Source: Streptomyces hokutonensis (GTDB lineage Bacteria; Actinomycetota; Actinomycetes; Streptomycetales; Streptomycetaceae). Taken from it: DNA of 64,000 nt. The stretch covers positions 124,001 to 188,000 of the forward strand of contig NZ_BARG01000038.1 in the NCBI RefSeq assembly GCF_000376565.1, written 5' to 3'. Of this stretch, positions 15,922 through 25,151 are shown one piece after another; the first letter of the stretch is position 1, and each line of letters starts with the position of its first letter. A program made the translations under genes and the position numbers. The notes under the pieces were generated by a model, which saw only the letters and a list, made by a program, of their open reading frames with translations, made no database searches and was not told the DNA's origin.

Positions 15922-17430
15922 TCAGCGCAGCGGAATGACGATCTCGTCCTCGACCGGCGGGTCGATCTCCTGGGCGCGGTTGCCGGTGGCCGCGAAACAG
16001 CGCAGGCGCACCGCCTCCGGGGTGACGTCCAGCCGCAGGAAGCACTTGAAGAACGGCGGGCTGTACGTCACCGAGCCGGGCGAGAACAGCTGCGTGTAGA
16101 TCTTGCGCACCGGGAGCCGGAAGCGGGAGGTTCGGTCCGGACGGCCGCCCGCGCCCAGCAGGCTCGCGACCAGCCGGATCCGCCGGGTGACGCGGACCGG
16201 CGGGCCCGGGGTGCGGGTCGGCGGGATGCCGAGGCGCTCGCAGATCACGGCCGACGCCTCGGCCTCGGTGAGGGTGAAGAACCGGCTCAGGCGCAGTCGG
16301 CGCCCGTAGAGCCGGCTGTAGAAGGCCAGGGAGTCGCCGCGCAGCGGATAGCAGCGGAAGTCCTGCTCGGTGACGCCCGCGATGTCGACGCGCGGGACGG
16401 TGTGGGTCGCGTGCATGAACGCGCCGCCGCCACCCGAGACCACGTACTGGAGCGTGCGCCCGTCGTCCAAACGCACCGGATAGCGCTGGTAGTTGTGGAT
16501 GTCGCCGCCGATCGCCGCCACGAAGTGGTGGTCGGGATCGCGGACGATGTCGTCGACCGTGCCGCCGCCCTCGATGGCGCAGGGGTCGTACTTGCCGTCG
16601 ACGTAGAGCGGCGAGCCCGTGACGAGGATCTTCGGCGTCGGCCCCTTCGCCACCTCCCGCAGCCAGGCGCCCTGTTCGGCGTCGATCGTGCCCAACAGGC
16701 CCGTGTCGATACCGATGATCCGTACCGGTCCCGCGTCGATCGCCCAGTACGGGCCCGGCTGGACCGCCTGTTGGAGCGGGGAGGAACGCAACTCCCGTTC
16801 CTTGTCCAGGTGTTCGCCGTCGGACGGGCGGGGGTGGTGCCACAGCAGCGAGCGCCACCAGGCCCGGGTCAGCGGGCGCGGCTTCGACTCCGGCGTGGGC
16901 AGCGCGGGCGCGTCGTCGCAGAAGACGCGCATGAAGCCGCCGAGGCCCTCGTACCAGTCGTGGTTGCCGGGTATCGCGTAGATGGGCGCCGGATAGTCCT
17001 GGTACGGGCGGAAGAACTTCGTGCCGTAGTCGTCCGCGGTGCCGACGGGATAGATGACGTCGCTGGCTATGACCGCGAAGTCCGTTCCCTGACTGACCTT
17101 CAGAAACCCTGGAACGACGGCGTATTGGGGATCGTCGCCCTCGCCCGTGTCACCGATGACCATGAAGGAGAAGGTGTCCGCGTCCTCGCGCCGGATCACC
17201 TTGTCGGCGGAGGCGCCGGCCGCCGTGCGCTGTGCGACCCAGCGGCTGCGGGTGTCGCCGGTCGGGTCCCCGAACCAGGACGCCAGCACACCGTTGCGCG
17301 CGGCCCACAGGGTCTTCGGATTCAGCCACGAGACCTTCTGGACATGGGTCGGCATGAGCTGCTGGTACGCGCCGCGCTCCGCGGTGCCCCAACCGGCACC
17401 CTCGGCGGTATCACGTGAGGATTCAGACAC
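15922..17430 (-). CDS. Metallophosphoesterase (calcineurin-like)
   Basis: About 502 aa with the dinuclear-metal motifs FMVIGDTGEGDD, ASDVIYP, PGNHDWYEG and AAIGGDIHNYQRYP in the correct order over residues ~70-320. A ~170-residue C-terminal extension carries no recognised motif. There is no signal peptide or membrane segment. The fold hydrolyses phosphomono- or phosphodiesters; the substrate is unknown. Start choice: the GTG at 17430 (VSESSRDTAEG) is preceded by TTACGGT, a possible -10 for a leaderless message. An ATG at 17454 in the same frame adds 8 residues and also lacks an RBS. Divergent from the large metalloprotease gene. Confidence 0.85.
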   Translation of the reverse strand: MSESSRDTAEGAGWGTAERGAYQQLMPTHVQKVSWLNPKTLWAARNGVLASWFGDPTGDTRSRWVAQRTAAGASADKVIRREDADTFSFMVIGDTGEGDDPQYAVVPGFLKVSQGTDFAVIASDVIYPVGTADDYGTKFFRPYQDYPAPIYAIPGNHDWYEGLGGFMRVFCDDAPALPTPESKPRPLTRAWWRSLLWHHPRPSDGEHLDKERELRSSPLQQAVQPGPYWAIDAGPVRIIGIDTGLLGTIDAEQGAWLREVAKGPTPKILVTGSPLYVDGKYDPCAIEGGGTVDDIVRDPDHHFVAAIGGDIHNYQRYPVRLDDGRTLQYVVSGGGGAFMHATHTVPRVDIAGVTEQDFRCYPLRGDSLAFYSRLYGRRLRLSRFFTLTEAEASAVICERLGIPPTRTPGPPVRVTRRIRLVASLLGAGGRPDRTSRFRLPVRKIYTQLFSPGSVTYSPPFFKCFLRLDVTPEAVRLRCFAATGNRAQEIDPPVEDEIVIPLR

Positions 17431-17518
17431 CGGCGAACCGTAACAACGAGCCATGGCGGGGCGAGAGGCGGGGGCCTGGCAACATCAACTCGACGACGCT
17501 CAACCGAAAGGCCCCCGC

Positions 17519-19819
17519 ATGCCCGGCGAAGCCGACTTCATCGATCTGCTCCCCGACCCCGAACTCCGGTCGGACCGGCTGCTGTTGGGCATCCGTCACT
17601 TCGACGAACCCTTCCTCCTCACCGTCTCCCTCTCCCAGGGCCTCGGCTCCAGCGACCTGTGGCTGGACCGGGGCAGGGCGGGCAAGGCGCGGCTCGCGGA
17701 GTTCCGGCGGATCGGCGACCGGGTCCTGTTCGCGGTACGTAACAAGCACTTCCTCACCTCCGGCGACGAGGCCGCCGTACGGGCCGGGGACGAGTCGTTC
17801 GCGCTGTCCGTGGTGTGGAGCGGGCCCGTGCTGCGGGAGGAGGACGGGGCGGTGGTCGTCGACGCGACCGGCCTGGTCGTCGCCGACCACGACCGGGTCG
17901 CCGAGCATCTGCACGCACACGAGCAGGGCGACTACACGATCGACGGGTCGGCGAGCCTCCCGCTCGTCGCCGACAGCCGCACCGGCCCGCGCGCCGTCCG
18001 GCTGCCCGCGCTCCTCACCTTCCGGGGACCCGGCCGGGGCAGGGCGGTCCAGGCCGTGGCCGCCGATCCGCGCGCCCTCACCGTCGTCCAGCAGCTCAAC
18101 CTGATGCGGCTGCCCGCGACCCCGCTGCCCGTCCGCCGCTACCACCCCGCCTCGGGCGGCTACGGCATCGGCTACGCCGACCACGGCCTCGTCGGCCGGG
18201 CGGGCACCCAGGTCAGGTTCCAGCCCCGCTTCCGCGCGGAACCCGGCGGCGACCCGATCGTCTTCCAGGTCGACCCGGCCGTCCCCGAACCCTTCCGCTC
18301 GGCAGTCGTCGAGGGCGGCAACTGGTGGCAGCGGGCCTTCGCCCGGATCGGCCTCCCGGACGCCTACCGGGTCGAGCCCGGTGGCGCCGGCTTCGACCCC
18401 TACGAGCCCGGCGTCAACGGCGTGGTCTGGGTGCACCGGGCCGGCCGCGGCTGGTCCCTCGGGCAGGGGCTCACCGACCCGCGCACCGGCGAGATCCTGC
18501 ACGCCCGGGTACGGCTCGGCTCCCAGCGCGTCGAGCAGGTCCGCGCCCTCGGCGAGTCGCTCCTCGCCCCCTACGGCCGCCAGGACGAGGCCGAACGGCT
18601 CGCCGCCGTCGAGGAGTTGGTGCTCGCCCGGCTCCGCCAGCTGGCCGCGCACGAGATCGGCCACGCACTCGGCTTCATGCACAACTTCGCCGGTAGCGGG
18701 CACTCCGAGCCGTCCGTCATGGACTACCCGCACGCCCGCATCCGTGTCACCGAGGAGGGCGATCTCGACCTCTCCGCGGCGTACGGCACCGAACTCGGGC
18801 CGTGGGACCACTACTTGGTCGCGCACGCCTACGGACGGTTCGGCGAAGGCGAAGGCTCGACCGAGGAGGACACCGCGCTCGCCGCGCTGCGCCGCGAAGC
18901 CGCCGAGGCCGGTCTCACCTACGTCTCCGACGAGGACGCCCAGGGCCCGCACGCCGCGCACGCCGACGCCGTGCCCTGGGTGAGCGGATCGGACGCCCTC
19001 CAGTCGCTGGAGACGATGCTTCGAGTCCGCCGTATCGCCCTGGACGGATTCTCCGCCGGGGTGCTGCCGCCCGACCGGCAGACCGGCGAACTGGAGGAAC
19101 GCGCCGCGCTGTTGCACCTCCTGCACCGGCACGAGGTGGCGGCCGTGGCCCGGCTGGTGGGCGGGGTGCGCTACGCGTACGGGCTCGCGGGCGAGGCCGG
19201 CCGGGGCACGGAAGCCGTCGACGCGGCCACTCAGCACACGGCACTGACCCGACTCGCCGAACTACTGCGCGCCGAACAACTCGCCCTGCCGCACGCGGTG
19301 TTGGACACCCTCACCCCACCCGCGATCCGCTACGGCCGGACGGAGCAGTACCTCGACACGGGCGCCGGACGGATCTTCGACCCCTTCGAAGCCGTACGGA
19401 CCGCGACCGCCCTGGTGACAGAGCGGTTGCTGGACCCGGCCCGGCTCAACCGGGTCGCCTGGCAGCACACGGCCGACCCCGAGGTGCCCGGTGTCGCCGA
19501 CATCGTCGACGCGCTCGTCGCCACGACCTGGCGCCGGAGCGACCCCGTGCCCGGGGAACTGCCCGGCGGAGCCGCCGTGCAGCACGCGGCGGACTGGACG
19601 CTCCTGAACCACCTGCTGACCCTGCTCGACGACACCACGCTGCACACTCCGGTGCGGATGTCCTTGCGCGGTGCCGTGCGGCGGCTCGCGACGGAGCTGC
19701 GCTGCCAGGGCGACGAACAGGCGCGTGAGGCCGGGGAGTTGATCCGCGCATTCCTCGCCGACCCCGGCTCGGTGCGGCTCGATCCGCTGCCCCGGGTGCC
19801 GCCGGGCGCGCCCAACTGA
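17519..19819 (+). CDS. Large zinc-dependent metalloprotease (zincin, DUF5117-like)
   Basis: 766 aa. The gluzincin/metzincin-like motif HEIGHALGFMHNFAGS begins at H378 (zinc ligands H378 and H382, catalytic E379), followed by SVMDYPHARI, which resembles the metzincin Met-turn. The N-terminal ~350 residues are beta-rich (DLLPDPELRSDRLLLGIRHFDEPFLL, YHPASGGYGIGY) as in the DUF5117/DUF4953 family. The C-terminal ~300 residues are helical. No signal peptide is visible, although the family is often exported, so its location is uncertain. The ATG at 17519 has GAAAGG seven bases upstream. Divergent from the metallophosphoesterase, from a gap under 90 bp. Confidence 0.82.
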   Translation: MPGEADFIDLLPDPELRSDRLLLGIRHFDEPFLLTVSLSQGLGSSDLWLDRGRAGKARLAEFRRIGDRVLFAVRNKHFLTSGDEAAVRAGDESFALSVVWSGPVLREEDGAVVVDATGLVVADHDRVAEHLHAHEQGDYTIDGSASLPLVADSRTGPRAVRLPALLTFRGPGRGRAVQAVAADPRALTVVQQLNLMRLPATPLPVRRYHPASGGYGIGYADHGLVGRAGTQVRFQPRFRAEPGGDPIVFQVDPAVPEPFRSAVVEGGNWWQRAFARIGLPDAYRVEPGGAGFDPYEPGVNGVVWVHRAGRGWSLGQGLTDPRTGEILHARVRLGSQRVEQVRALGESLLAPYGRQDEAERLAAVEELVLARLRQLAAHEIGHALGFMHNFAGSGHSEPSVMDYPHARIRVTEEGDLDLSAAYGTELGPWDHYLVAHAYGRFGEGEGSTEEDTALAALRREAAEAGLTYVSDEDAQGPHAAHADAVPWVSGSDALQSLETMLRVRRIALDGFSAGVLPPDRQTGELEERAALLHLLHRHEVAAVARLVGGVRYAYGLAGEAGRGTEAVDAATQHTALTRLAELLRAEQLALPHAVLDTLTPPAIRYGRTEQYLDTGAGRIFDPFEAVRTATALVTERLLDPARLNRVAWQHTADPEVPGVADIVDALVATTWRRSDPVPGELPGGAAVQHAADWTLLNHLLTLLDDTTLHTPVRMSLRGAVRRLATELRCQGDEQAREAGELIRAFLADPGSVRLDPLPRVPPGAPN

Positions 19820-19828
19820 GGCGCCCCG

Positions 19829-20728
19829 CTATCGGGGTCTGCGGCGGCTCGTGGTCGAACTCGGGCCGTGGCGACCGCTGTTGGTCTCCACGGCCCGGGG
19901 GGCCGCGGAGTCCCGTGCGGCGAAGGCCGAATCCGCTTGCCTGTCAGCGGCTTTCGGGGCGATGGGGTGCCGGGCGAAGGAACGGTCCCAGTTGCCCTCG
20001 CCCATCACCAGCAGCGGGTCGAACATCACCACGACCCCGGCCAGCAGCAGGAAGATGACCGGGCCCAGCAGCATGGGCAGGAGCAGCGAGGTGGCGGAGT
20101 CGCCCGTCCACGCCCCTCCGGTGCTGTGCAGATGGACGCTCACGGCGGCCATGGCCGTGTAGTGCATCCCGGACACGGCCACGCCCATCACCAGGCTGGC
20201 GCCCAGGCTCGCGAGGAAACCCCGGATGGAAACGGCCGCCCACAGGGCCGCCGTGGCGGCGACGATCGCGATCGCGATGGAGAGGACGACCGTGCTGGTC
20301 CGGTACTCGATGGTGCCGTTCAACTTGAGGGCTGCCATGCCGAGATAGTGCATTGCGGCGACCCCGAGGCCGGTGATGACGCCCGCCGCGGCGAGCGTAC
20401 CGGTGGTGGCGCCGCGATATCCCACGATGAACACCCCGACGGCCACCATGACGATCGCCACGGCCAGACTCAGCACCGTGAGGCCGGCGTCGTAGCCGAT
20501 GCGGGTCTCCTCGACCTGGAAGCCGATCATCGCGATGAAGTGCATCGTCCAGATGCCGGTGCCGATGGATGTCGCGCCCAGCGCGAGCCAACCCGCCTTC
20601 CAGGAATGTTCGTTGTGCAGGGACCGCACCACGCAGCGCAGTCCCAGAGCACCTCCCAGGCAGGCCATCAAATAAGCCGCCACCGGAGTCACCGCACCGT
20701 AGCGGAACCCGTCGATCGTGCCTTGCAT
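19829..20728 (-). CDS. MHYT-domain integral membrane sensor
   Basis: 299 aa with about seven transmembrane helices and the hallmark repeated motifs MHFIAM, MHYLGMAALKL and MHYTAMAAVSVH, which are proposed to bind copper and sense O2, CO or NO. Here the MHYT module is not fused to a GGDEF, EAL or kinase domain; only a ~55-residue basic, low-complexity cytoplasmic tail follows. It may therefore signal through an unlinked partner. The leader contains a perfect 10-bp inverted repeat whose distal arm includes the Shine-Dalgarno (20735-20770). It converges with the metalloprotease gene, 9 bp between the stops. Confidence 0.87.
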   Translation of the reverse strand: MQGTIDGFRYGAVTPVAAYLMACLGGALGLRCVVRSLHNEHSWKAGWLALGATSIGTGIWTMHFIAMIGFQVEETRIGYDAGLTVLSLAVAIVMVAVGVFIVGYRGATTGTLAAAGVITGLGVAAMHYLGMAALKLNGTIEYRTSTVVLSIAIAIVAATAALWAAVSIRGFLASLGASLVMGVAVSGMHYTAMAAVSVHLHSTGGAWTGDSATSLLLPMLLGPVIFLLLAGVVVMFDPLLVMGEGNWDRSFARHPIAPKAADRQADSAFAARDSAAPRAVETNSGRHGPSSTTSRRRPR

Positions 20729-20734
20729 GAGCCA

Positions 20735-20770
20735 ACTCCCCCCAGAGTCCTGGCTGCTTGTGGGGGGAGT
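20735..20770 (-). promoter_or_regulatory. Inverted repeat that would sequester the RBS of the MHYT gene
   Basis: In the minus-strand leader ACTCCCCCCA (20770-20761) is followed by 16 nt and TGGGGGGAGT (20744-20735), a perfect 10-bp inverted repeat. The second arm contains the purine-rich Shine-Dalgarno, and the ATG starts 7 nt later at 20728. Pairing would mask the ribosome site. It may act as a translational switch, or as a DNA operator. Confidence 0.6.
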
Positions 20771-20898
20771 ATGTACGAATCGGGGCCGGGCCGCGCACCG
20801 CTTTCACATCTGTACTTGACGAAGTCTCCACTTTCAGGGATCACTTGAGGCGCATCGGGGGCGATACGCGGACAGATGCGGTCAGCCGGTCAGGGCTG

Positions 20899-21081
20899 TC
20901 AGGGCTGCTGCGGCTTCTCGCGGTCGATGAAGTCCTTGGCCTTGTCCTGCGCCATGTCGACCTGCTTGGCGTGCTTGCCGCCGGTGCGCTCGTCGATCAT
21001 GTCTCCGGCCTTGTCCACGCCCTGCTTGGCCTTGTCGGGGTTCTGGCCGAGCATTCCCTTGACCTTTTCCATGAACGACAT
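20899..21081 (-). CDS. MT0933-like antitoxin family small protein
   Basis: 60 aa hydrophilic helical protein, SFMEKVKGMLGQNPDKAKQG onward, with KAGDMIDERTGGKHAKQVDMAQDKAKDFI. This pattern is that of the MT0933/Rv0909 antitoxin family. The ATG at 21081 follows a strong GGAGGA. No toxin partner is adjacent: the flanking genes are an MHYT sensor and an MFS transporter. It is therefore an orphan copy, as usual in Streptomyces, and may act instead as a stress-associated small protein resembling CsbD. Confidence 0.75.
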   Translation of the reverse strand: MSFMEKVKGMLGQNPDKAKQGVDKAGDMIDERTGGKHAKQVDMAQDKAKDFIDREKPQQP

Positions 21082-21158
21082 GGGTGTCCTCCTTCGGACG
21101 TGCGTTGGCCCTCCCAGCATCCCCCGCGTTCGCGCAAGCCGCATTTCGGTGCCGTGCG

Positions 21159-22403
21159 TCAGGCGGGCACCAGCGGTTCGTGTCCGTCGGTGGCGCGGGC
21201 CCCACGCGTGCGGGACACGGCGAGCGCGAGTGCCTGGAGGACCGCTCCGGTCAGGCCCACGGACAGGGCGAAGCGGTAGCCGACGTGGTCGGCGAGGAGC
21301 CCGCCCAGCGGCGCCCCGATCGCCACCATTCCCCAGTTGAACGAGCGGATCGTGGCGTTCATCCGGCCGCGCAGCCGGTCCGGTGTGACCGCCTGGCGGT
21401 AGCTCATCTCCACCGGGCTCTCGAGCGAGATCGCGGCGGACACCACGAAGAAGGCCGCGGACACGGAGACCAGTGCCCACGGCCCGCGGTGGGCGAGGAC
21501 CAGCGGCAGCCAGCCGACGGCGGCGAGGAGCCGGCCCGCGATCAGGGTGGCGCCGACGTCGAGCCTCTTCGCCACCCGTCCCGAGAACGCGCCGCCGAGC
21601 ACTCCGCCGAGTCCCGCACAGGCGTAGGTCACCCCCAGGCCGAAGTCCCCGATCCGCAGGTCACGCAGCGCGAAGACGACGAAGACCGTACTGACCACGG
21701 TGTTGAAGAGAAGCATCAGATGCGAGGTCAGCGCGATGGAGGCCAGGGTCCGGTGGCGGTAGACCCAGGCCACTCCCTCCCGCAGCTCGCTCATGAGACC
21801 GCGCCGCGCTCCCCGGTCGGGCACCGGATCGGGGGCCCGCACCGAGGTGAGCAGCAGACCGGAGGCCAGATAGCTGGCCGCGTCCACGAGTACGGCGACC
21901 GGTGCGCCCAGCAGCTTGATCAGCACGCCGGCGATCAGCGGCCCGGTCGACCCGGCCACCGCGTCGGCCTGTCCCACCCGGGCGTACCCCGCGTTGAGAA
22001 GTTCTCGGGGAACCAGCTGGGGGACGTAGGACTGGTTGGCCGCGTCGAAGAAGAGGCAGAGCACCCCGAAGGCGAAGACGCACGCGCACAGGGTGGCGAT
22101 GTCGAGCCGTTCAAGCGCGTACAGCAGCGGAATCGCGCCGAGCAGTGCGGCCCGGCCGAGGTCCATGGCCACCAGCACCGGCTTGCGTCGGCAGCGGTCC
22201 ACGAGGACTCCGGCCACCAGGCCGAAGAGCAGATAGGGCGCCCAGCGGGCCGCGTTGACCAGGCCCACCTCGGTGGCGGACGCGTGCAGCGTGACGGCGG
22301 TGAGGATCTGCAGGGCGAGCCCCGTCACCTGCGAACCGAACGCCGAGACCGCGGAGGCCGTCCAGAAGCGCGCGTACCCGGGAACATCCACGAGTCGGGG
22401 CAT
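21159..22403 (-). CDS. MFS transporter (drug efflux-like)
   Basis: 414 aa with about 12 transmembrane helices. The N-terminus FWTASAVSAFGSQVTGLALQILT and the cytoplasmic loop VAGVLVDRCRRKPVLVAMD (motif A) are typical of the enterobactin/macrolide exporter-like branch (MFS_3/EntS-like). A second half (~residues 210-400) repeats the fold. It is probably a proton-driven exporter of a small lipophilic compound; substrate unknown. Monocistronic, with the divergent M4 protease upstream. Confidence 0.87.
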   Translation of the reverse strand: MPRLVDVPGYARFWTASAVSAFGSQVTGLALQILTAVTLHASATEVGLVNAARWAPYLLFGLVAGVLVDRCRRKPVLVAMDLGRAALLGAIPLLYALERLDIATLCACVFAFGVLCLFFDAANQSYVPQLVPRELLNAGYARVGQADAVAGSTGPLIAGVLIKLLGAPVAVLVDAASYLASGLLLTSVRAPDPVPDRGARRGLMSELREGVAWVYRHRTLASIALTSHLMLLFNTVVSTVFVVFALRDLRIGDFGLGVTYACAGLGGVLGGAFSGRVAKRLDVGATLIAGRLLAAVGWLPLVLAHRGPWALVSVSAAFFVVSAAISLESPVEMSYRQAVTPDRLRGRMNATIRSFNWGMVAIGAPLGGLLADHVGYRFALSVGLTGAVLQALALAVSRTRGARATDGHEPLVPA

Positions 22404-22687
22404 GATCGGACCGTACCCGGCGGGCCCCTTCCGTCACCTTCGCGAACGGCAAGTGGCCGGTCCGCGACGCCGGTTGGGCCCGGGGACAGAGGGAAAACCC
22501 TTGAGTGCCCCGACCCTGCGTGACATGGACGGGTCAACGCTGTCATCCTCCACGCAGTTACCCCACGGATCCTCCATGGATCGGTCAAAGTTCGGTCGGC
22601 CCCGCACAGCTCAGCTCTCCCGGACAGCAGACCCGGCTGTCCGGTCTGTCACCGGCCGCGTCCGCGGCCGTCGCAGGAGGAGTACGA

Positions 22688-25084
22688 GTGAGACGCATCC
22701 CCCGCAAGCGGACCGCGGTTGGAGCCCTGATCTCCACCGCCGCGCTCCTCGCCGTCGGCATCCAGTCGGTTCCGGCGAGCGCGAAGCCCGCGTCCCCCCA
22801 CCCCAGCCCGCTGCGCACCGGCAGCCTGGAGGCGAAGCTCACCCCGGCACAGCGCACCGCCCTGGTGAAGACCGCCACCGCGAACAGCACGAAGACCGCC
22901 CGCACCCTCGGCCTCGGCGCCAAGGAGAAGCTGGTCGTCAAGGACGTCGTCAAGGACAACGACGGCACCGTCCACACGCGCTACGAGCGCACCTACGCCG
23001 GTCTGCCCGTCCTCGGCGGCGACCTCGTCGTGCACACCCCGCCCGCCGCGCAGGCGACCGGCACGGTGAGCGCGACCTTCAACAACAAGCACACCCTCAC
23101 CGTCCCCTCCACCACCGCGTCCGTCGCCAAGTCGGCGGCCGAGACCAAGGCCCTCACCACGGCGAAGACGCTCGACGCGAAGGCGCCGAGCACCGACAGC
23201 GCCCGGAAGGTCATCTGGGCCGGCGACGGCAGCCCGAAGCTCGCCTGGGAGACGGTGATCGGCGGCTTCCAGGACGACGGCACCCCGAGCCAGCTGCACG
23301 TCATCACCGACGCCACCACCGGCAAGGAGCTCTCCCGCTTCCAGGGCATCGAGACCGGCACCGGCAACACCCAGTACAGCGGCACGGTCTCGCTGAGCAC
23401 CACGCTGTCCGGCTCGACGTACCAGCTGTACGACACCACGCGCGGCGGTCACAAGACGTACAGCCTGAACAACGCCACGTCCGGCACCGGCACCCTGATG
23501 ACGGACGCCGACGACGTGTGGGGCACCGGCGCGGGCTCCAACACCCAGACCGCGGGCGCCGACGCGGCCTACGGCGCCCAGACGACCTGGGACTTCTACA
23601 AGAACACGTTCGGCCGCAGCGGCATCAAGAACGACGGCGTCGCCGCCTACTCGCGCGTCCACTACAGCACGGCGTACGTCAACGCCTTCTGGGACGACAG
23701 CTGCTTCTGCATGACCTACGGCGACGGCTCGGGCTCCACGCACGCGCTGACCTCGCTGGACGTGGCAGGGCACGAGATGAGCCACGGCGTCACGTCGAAC
23801 ACGGCCGGGCTCAACTACACCGGTGAGTCGGGCGGGTTGAACGAGGCGACCTCCGACATCTTCGGCACGGGCGTCGAGTTCTACGCCAACAACAGCAGCG
23901 ATGTCGGCGACTACCTCATCGGCGAGAAGATCGACATCAACGGCGACGGCACGCCGCTGCGCTACATGGACAAGCCGAGCAAGGACGGCGGCAGCGCGGA
24001 CAGCTGGTACTCCGGTGTCGGCAACCTCGACGTCCACTACTCCTCGGGCCCGGCGAACCACATGTTCTACCTGCTCTCCGAGGGCAGCGGCACCAAGGTC
24101 ATCAACGGCACCACCTACACCAGCACCACCTCCGACGGCGTGGCCGTCGCGGGTATCGGCCGGGCCGCGGCCCTGCAGATCTGGTACAAGGCACTGACGA
24201 CGTACATGACGTCCAGCACCAACTACGCCGCCGCCCGCACCGCCGCGCTCAACGCGGCAGCGGCGCTGTACGGCACAAGTTCCGCGCAGTACGCGGGAGT
24301 CGGCAACGCCTTCGCCGGCATCAACGTCGGCAGCCACATCACCGTGCCGACCAGCGGGGTCACGGTCACCAACCCGGGCAGCCAGTCCTCCACCGTCGGT
24401 ACGGCGGTCAGCCTGCAGATCGCGGCCAGCTCCACCAACAGCGGCACCCTGACGTACGCCGCGACCGGACTGCCGACCGGCCTGTCGATCAGCTCCACGG
24501 GCGCCATCACCGGCACCCCGACGACCGCGGGCACCTACAGCACCACGGTGACCGTCACCGACAGCACCGGGGCGACCGGCACCGCGTCCTTCACCTGGAC
24601 CGTCAGTTCCAGTGGCGGGGGCGGCAGTTGCACCTCGACGCAGCTGCTGGGCAACGCGGGCTTCGAGTCGGGCAACACCACCTGGACCGCGACCAGCGGG
24701 GTCATCACCAGCTCCAGCAGCCAGGCGGCCCGCACCGGTTCGTACAAGGCCTGGCTCGACGGCTACGGCTCGACCCACACGGACACGCTGTCCCAGTCGG
24801 TGACGATCCCGAGCGGCTGCACGGGGACGACGTTCACCTTCTACATTCACATCGACACGGCCGAGACCACCACCAGCACGGCTTACGACAAGCTGACGGT
24901 CACCGCCGGATCGACCACCCTGGCCACCTACTCGAACCTCAACGCGGCCAGCGGCTACGTGGCGAAGTCCTTCAGCCTGTCGGCCTTCGCGGGGACCACG
25001 GTCGCCCTGAAGTTCAGCGGGGTCGAGGACTCCTCGCTCCAGACCAGCTTCGTGATCGACGACACCGCCGTCACGACCAGCTGA
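22688..25084 (+). CDS. Secreted M4 family (thermolysin-like) neutral zinc metalloprotease
   Basis: 798 aa pre-pro-enzyme. A signal peptide covers about residues 1-33. An FTP/PepSY propeptide (~40-210) chaperones folding. The M4 catalytic domain follows with HEMSH at H362-H366 (E363 catalytic) and the third zinc ligand E386 in GGLNEATSD, exactly 20 residues after H366 as in thermolysin. Downstream come a putative Ig (He_PIG-like) domain (~555-635), a short Gly/Ser linker, and a C-terminal beta-sandwich domain of ~155 residues starting CTSTQLLGNAGFESG. GTG at 22688 with AGGAGG nearby. It would digest extracellular protein; the extra domains may bind substrate or cell wall. Confidence 0.92.
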   Translation: MRRIPRKRTAVGALISTAALLAVGIQSVPASAKPASPHPSPLRTGSLEAKLTPAQRTALVKTATANSTKTARTLGLGAKEKLVVKDVVKDNDGTVHTRYERTYAGLPVLGGDLVVHTPPAAQATGTVSATFNNKHTLTVPSTTASVAKSAAETKALTTAKTLDAKAPSTDSARKVIWAGDGSPKLAWETVIGGFQDDGTPSQLHVITDATTGKELSRFQGIETGTGNTQYSGTVSLSTTLSGSTYQLYDTTRGGHKTYSLNNATSGTGTLMTDADDVWGTGAGSNTQTAGADAAYGAQTTWDFYKNTFGRSGIKNDGVAAYSRVHYSTAYVNAFWDDSCFCMTYGDGSGSTHALTSLDVAGHEMSHGVTSNTAGLNYTGESGGLNEATSDIFGTGVEFYANNSSDVGDYLIGEKIDINGDGTPLRYMDKPSKDGGSADSWYSGVGNLDVHYSSGPANHMFYLLSEGSGTKVINGTTYTSTTSDGVAVAGIGRAAALQIWYKALTTYMTSSTNYAAARTAALNAAAALYGTSSAQYAGVGNAFAGINVGSHITVPTSGVTVTNPGSQSSTVGTAVSLQIAASSTNSGTLTYAATGLPTGLSISSTGAITGTPTTAGTYSTTVTVTDSTGATGTASFTWTVSSSGGGGSCTSTQLLGNAGFESGNTTWTATSGVITSSSSQAARTGSYKAWLDGYGSTHTDTLSQSVTIPSGCTGTTFTFYIHIDTAETTTSTAYDKLTVTAGSTTLATYSNLNAASGYVAKSFSLSAFAGTTVALKFSGVEDSSLQTSFVIDDTAVTTS

Positions 25085-25107
25085 TCCGCTCCACCTGTTC
25101 CGTCCGG

Positions 25108-25139
25108 CACCCCGCACGCGCCCCCAGGCGTGCGGGGTG
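25108..25139. terminator. Bidirectional terminator hairpin
   Basis: CACCCCGCACGC (25108-25119) and GCGTGCGGGGTG (25128-25139) form a perfect 12-bp stem with an 8-nt loop. It sits between the convergent M4 protease and GH64 genes. Confidence 0.85.
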
Positions 25140-25151
25140 TTCCGGTCTTGT

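Noticed and set aside
20899..21081. Toxin-antitoxin module
   Set aside because: The antitoxin-like protein has no adjacent toxin candidate; neighbours are a membrane sensor and an MFS transporter.
22404..22687. Upstream extension of the M4 protease coding region to about 22505
   Set aside because: The frame is open, but the extra residues precede a complete signal peptide; the GTG at 22688 has an AGGAGG RBS. The gap itself shows no clear operator.
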